A stretch of 64,000 nt of DNA from an uncultured Methanosarcinales archaeon (GTDB lineage: Archaea > Halobacteriota > Methanosarcinia > Methanotrichales > Methanotrichaceae): NCBI GenBank assembly GCA_903871465.1, contig CAIQHB010000080.1, positions 124,001 to 188,000 on the forward strand, written 5' to 3'. The notes below the pieces were generated by a model, which worked only from the letters and a program-made list of their open reading frames with translations, did no database searches and had not been told where the DNA came from. The translations under genes were made by a program, and so were the position numbers. Positions 61,618 through 64,000 of this stretch are shown here, one piece after another; position 1 is the stretch's first letter, and every line of letters starts with the position of its first letter.

Positions 61618-61966
61618 ACCTAGAGGCGGAGCTTCATTATAATGGCCGCCTCGCCATCGGAGTAGTATGCAGGGACTATGCCGATCATCTGGAATCCCAG
61701 CGTGGAATAGAGCGCCTGTGCCTTTTTATTGCCAACTCTGACCTCAAGAGTGGCACTCAGCGCGCCCATATTCCGGAAGATCTTCAGAATACCCATCATG
61801 AGCCTCATGCCGATGCCGCGGCACTGGTAGCCCGGCTTTACTGCCAGCCAGAAGACCCTGCACTCGAAGGGCGCATGCTTGAATCCGAGGATAAAGCCAG
61901 CCACCTTTCCACCTACTTCGGCGACAAGAGTGCTGCCGGGATGGTATTCATAAAGAGCTGTAAAGT
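61618..61966 (-). pseudogene. 5'-truncated copy of a GNAT acetyltransferase gene
   Basis: Nearly base-for-base copy of the 3' part of the GNAT gene at 62699-63046 (offset 1079). It keeps the acetyl-CoA loop (CRGIGMRLM) and the C-terminus, but the similarity stops at about 61966, next to a stop codon (taa) upstream, so the front third is gone. A leftover ATG at 61904 would give a 94-residue fragment. Product probably inactive. Confidence 0.85.
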
Positions 61967-62043
61967 TGAGGAGAGATTAATTGAAGGATTTTAATAAGCT
62001 CCGACATCGAATATAAATACTAAAAAGACAAGACGAAGGAGAT

Positions 62044-62220
62044 ATGGCGTGCTCAGATCCACTTGAGGATGTAACTGGTATGATGCCCAAAGCAGAAGCC
62101 GTAAAGGAAGAGGAGGACTTCATTGAGGGTATCGCAGAGGGCCTAAAAGATTTTGCCGCGGGCCGTTATACTGTCTTCAAGGATGATGATGAACTGGAAG
62201 CTCATCTGATGAGCCTTTAG
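62044..62220 (+). CDS. Antitoxin of a RelE/ParE-type toxin-antitoxin pair
   Basis: 58-residue acidic protein (MACSDPLEDVTGMMPKAEA...) with a C-terminal stretch typical of antitoxins that mask a RelE/ParE toxin (AAGRYTVFKDDDELEAHL). Preceded by GGAG and a TATA-like atataaatac (62011-62020). It ends 21 bases before the toxin gene. Such antitoxins bind the toxin and repress their own promoter (known for the family). Confidence 0.8.
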   Translation: MACSDPLEDVTGMMPKAEAVKEEEDFIEGIAEGLKDFAAGRYTVFKDDDELEAHLMSL

Positions 62221-62241
62221 ATCTTCATCAATAGATCCAAT

Positions 62242-62628
62242 ATGGAATTTAAGTCCATCACCACGGGCTATTTTGATAAAAAATTTTCTAAATTAACTGG
62301 AAAGAATAGAACTTTTAAGGAGCAAGTTATAAATAAAATGAAAGGGATTCGTCAAAACCCAGAGATAGGCGAACCCAAAAGCCATAACCTGAGGGGACTT
62401 CGTGCCCTGCACATTTCGGAGCATTTCGTTATTGTTTATCTCATATTTAAAGATTATATTATATTTATAAATCTAGATTTCCATGATAAGGCATATGATG
62501 GAGATACCTCGAAAAGGCTGATAAAACGCTTATTAGAGGACGAAGGACTTCTGGAGTCGCTGAAGATATCTGATATTTCTGCAGAGGTTTTTGCCCGCTT
62601 TGTGATGACTTTAGGCAAACTCAAATAG
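62242..62628 (+). CDS. RelE/ParE-family toxin with C-terminal extension
   Basis: 128 residues. The core (YFDKKFSKLTGKNRTFKEQV, GLRALHISEHFVIVYLIF, INLDFHDKAY) is the RelE/ParE fold, the arginine and histidine residues being the expected active-site type. It is about 35 residues longer than usual, the tail (SLKISDISAEVFARFV) being helical. Would cut mRNA or poison gyrase; which one is not readable. Lies right after the antitoxin, between two copies of a GNAT gene. Confidence 0.8.
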   Translation: MEFKSITTGYFDKKFSKLTGKNRTFKEQVINKMKGIRQNPEIGEPKSHNLRGLRALHISEHFVIVYLIFKDYIIFINLDFHDKAYDGDTSKRLIKRLLEDEGLLESLKISDISAEVFARFVMTLGKLK

Positions 62629-62698
62629 ACATTATCCTGGCAGACTCGACGATCGGTTCCGGGAGCTCCGCGACTGACTGATCAAGATGAGTATCTAG

Positions 62699-63199
62699 CT
62701 AGAGGCGAAGCTTCATTATGATGGCCGCCTCGCCATCGGAATAGTAAGATGGGACGATGCCGATCATCTGAAATCCCAGCGTGGAATAGAGCGCCTGGGC
62801 CTTTTTATTGCTAACTCTGACCTCAAGAGTGGCCCTTAGCGCGCCCATATTCCGGAAGATCTTCAGAATACCCAGCATGAGCCTCATGCCGATGCCGCGG
62901 CACTGGTAGCCCGGCTTTACTGCCAGCCAGAAGACCCTGCACTCGAAGGGCGCATGCTTGAATCCGAGGATAAAGCCAGCCACCTTTCCGCCTACTTCGG
63001 CGACGAGAGTACTGCCGGGATGGTATTCATAGAAGGCCGCAAAGATGTTCGGATCGTACCCTCCGAAGACCTCACTGTCGATCTCCAGGGCTGCCTCCAG
63101 GTCGTCAGGTACAAGTCTCCTGATTATGACGGCATCACTGTGGATTGCCTCGCCAATCCCGTCCGTGAGCCGCCTCTGAATCTGTTCCTCTGGCCACAT
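62699..63199 (-). CDS. GNAT family N-acetyltransferase, intact copy
   Basis: 166 residues resembling RimI-like acetyltransferases: IIRRLVPDDLEAALEID at the front, the acetyl-CoA loop QCRGIGMRLM, and the core KKAQALYSTLGFQMIGI. The 3' two-thirds are duplicated at 61618. Target of acetylation (protein N-terminus or small amine) unknown. ATG 63199 chosen. Confidence 0.88.
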   Translation of the reverse strand: MWPEEQIQRRLTDGIGEAIHSDAVIIRRLVPDDLEAALEIDSEVFGGYDPNIFAAFYEYHPGSTLVAEVGGKVAGFILGFKHAPFECRVFWLAVKPGYQCRGIGMRLMLGILKIFRNMGALRATLEVRVSNKKAQALYSTLGFQMIGIVPSYYSDGEAAIIMKLRL

Positions 63200-63316
63200 T
63201 CCATCTTTGCCAGGGATTTTTCAACGGAAATAGTTTTTCCGACGGGAATTGAGAAAGGACTAAGGAGGCTTTCAGTTGATTTTATGGCCACTAATATAAA
63301 TAATCTGAAAAGTATT

Positions 63317-64000
63317 CTATTTCCCAACCGCCAGCGTCAGATTCCCGTGTGGCATCACCAGCATCCTGGCATCATTGCCCTGCCTCTCCCTCGCCACCGT
63401 TAGGGCCTCTTCCAGAGTTTTAGCAGGAGTCATGAAGCACATCTCAGCTTCTTCCCTGGGCAACGACGACACCAGTATCAAGTGATGCTGCAGGGACTCC
63501 CTGGCCAGGAATGCCGCCTTATGGCCTCCGAACTCGTACTCCCGTCCAAAGCGCTCCCAGCAATCTTCAGCAGATTTGGCTTCACATGCCCAGCGCTCGA
63601 ACACCGGATGGCCCAACCCCTCGCAGCACTCCGCCAGAAGGATGATTGTACCACCGGGCAGGGCAGCATTCTTGGCATTGTCCAGAGCCTTCTGTGCCTG
63701 GAAGAGATTGAGGTCCTTGGGCCTGCCGCCGGCGCAGGTCACAACGATCTCCGCAGGATCAACAGCGCACTTATACATCTGATCCACGGCTGAGGCTCCG
63801 CTTCGGTGCGCCTGGATAAAGTCGCCCGCAACCGATAAGACGATCTCTTTCCTGCTGTTCAAAACCGTATTCAAGATAAAATCAAGGCCTGCGACCTTTG
63901 CGGCGTCTTCCATGTCCAGGCGAACCGGGCTGTCCAGCCGCCCTGTAACTGCAGCCGGATCTCTCATCAGCTCATGGTTTTTGACTACTGACTGCTCTGA
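63317..64000 (-). CDS. LarA-family (nickel-dependent lactate racemase-like) protein, partial
   Basis: The frame stays open to the right edge, so the N-terminus is missing; 227 residues of the C-terminal part are visible. Marks: LDFILNTVLN, VAGDFIQAHRSG, EIVVTCAGGRPKDLNLFQAQKAL, and ILLAECCEGLGHP. LarA-like proteins use a nickel-pincer cofactor to racemise 2-hydroxyacids. LarB/C/E partner genes are not visible here. Confidence 0.87.
   Translation of the reverse strand, partial: SEQSVVKNHELMRDPAAVTGRLDSPVRLDMEDAAKVAGLDFILNTVLNSRKEIVLSVAGDFIQAHRSGASAVDQMYKCAVDPAEIVVTCAGGRPKDLNLFQAQKALDNAKNAALPGGTIILLAECCEGLGHPVFERWACEAKSAEDCWERFGREYEFGGHKAAFLARESLQHHLILVSSLPREEAEMCFMTPAKTLEEALTVARERQGNDARMLVMPHGNLTLAVGK

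Overview
The window is archaeal and most likely comes from a methanogen of the Methanosarcinales, close to Methanothrix (Methanosaeta). Evidence seen here: an archaeal L18e-L13-S9-RpoN-RpoK-S2 operon running into the archaeal mevalonate genes (MEMO-like protein, mevalonate kinase, isopentenyl phosphate kinase, type 2 IPP isomerase, RNase J, prenyl synthase), RadB, ribose-1,5-bisphosphate isomerase, a methanogenesis marker 9 protein, a DUF1699 protein, FprA-type flavodiiron protein, GGTGA-type ribosome binding sites, frequent TTG/GTG starts and TATA boxes about 25 nt before leaderless genes. The genus is inference; no rRNA gene is present.

Layout. 1-7413: end of a copper P-type ATPase, Fpg glycosylase, an exported protein, then a redox and copper run (glutaredoxin, ferredoxin:disulfide reductase with rubredoxin domain, CopA, YHS metallochaperone-like protein). 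7441-10148: AT-rich, accessory-looking stretch with a TIR-domain protein coupled to a short-chain dehydrogenase. 10344-14692: flavoprotein disulfide reductase, a C2H2 zinc-finger microprotein, and a rubredoxin-FprA-TSUP oxygen/sulfur block. 14729-25000: M24 peptidase-like protein, DUF457 membrane protein, several exported surface proteins, FNR-type reductase, glycosyltransferase, M50 protease, acylphosphatase-like protein. 25005-33405: the long minus-strand ribosome/RNA polymerase/isoprenoid operon with an embedded tRNA-Pro and a structured leader. 33586-46757: TctA-like and MFS transporters, Rieske protein, RDD protein, an RND exporter with an exported partner and a divergent regulator, a multi-PAS hybrid kinase, DUF1699. 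47057-57835: catalytically doubtful rhodanese, ArsM, R15P isomerase, an exported thioredoxin/DsbD-like pair, isochorismatase-like hydrolase, small regulators. 57984-61222: plus-strand cluster of methanogenesis marker 9, CitG-like, DUF447 and RadB. 61618-64000: a toxin-antitoxin pair bracketed by a direct duplication of a GNAT acetyltransferase gene, then a LarA-family gene running off the end.

The most interesting signals are: the toxin-antitoxin module held between direct repeats whose recombination would restore one intact acetyltransferase gene; the TIR-SDR pair in an AT-rich island, where the second gene lacks a normal start codon and overlaps the first; a Rieske gene carrying the transplanted 5' end of an isochorismatase gene that also exists intact 18 kb away; a pair of distant exported paralogues; a 38-residue zinc-finger protein; and several decayed gene pieces. 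No CRISPR array, insertion sequence or origin was recognised.
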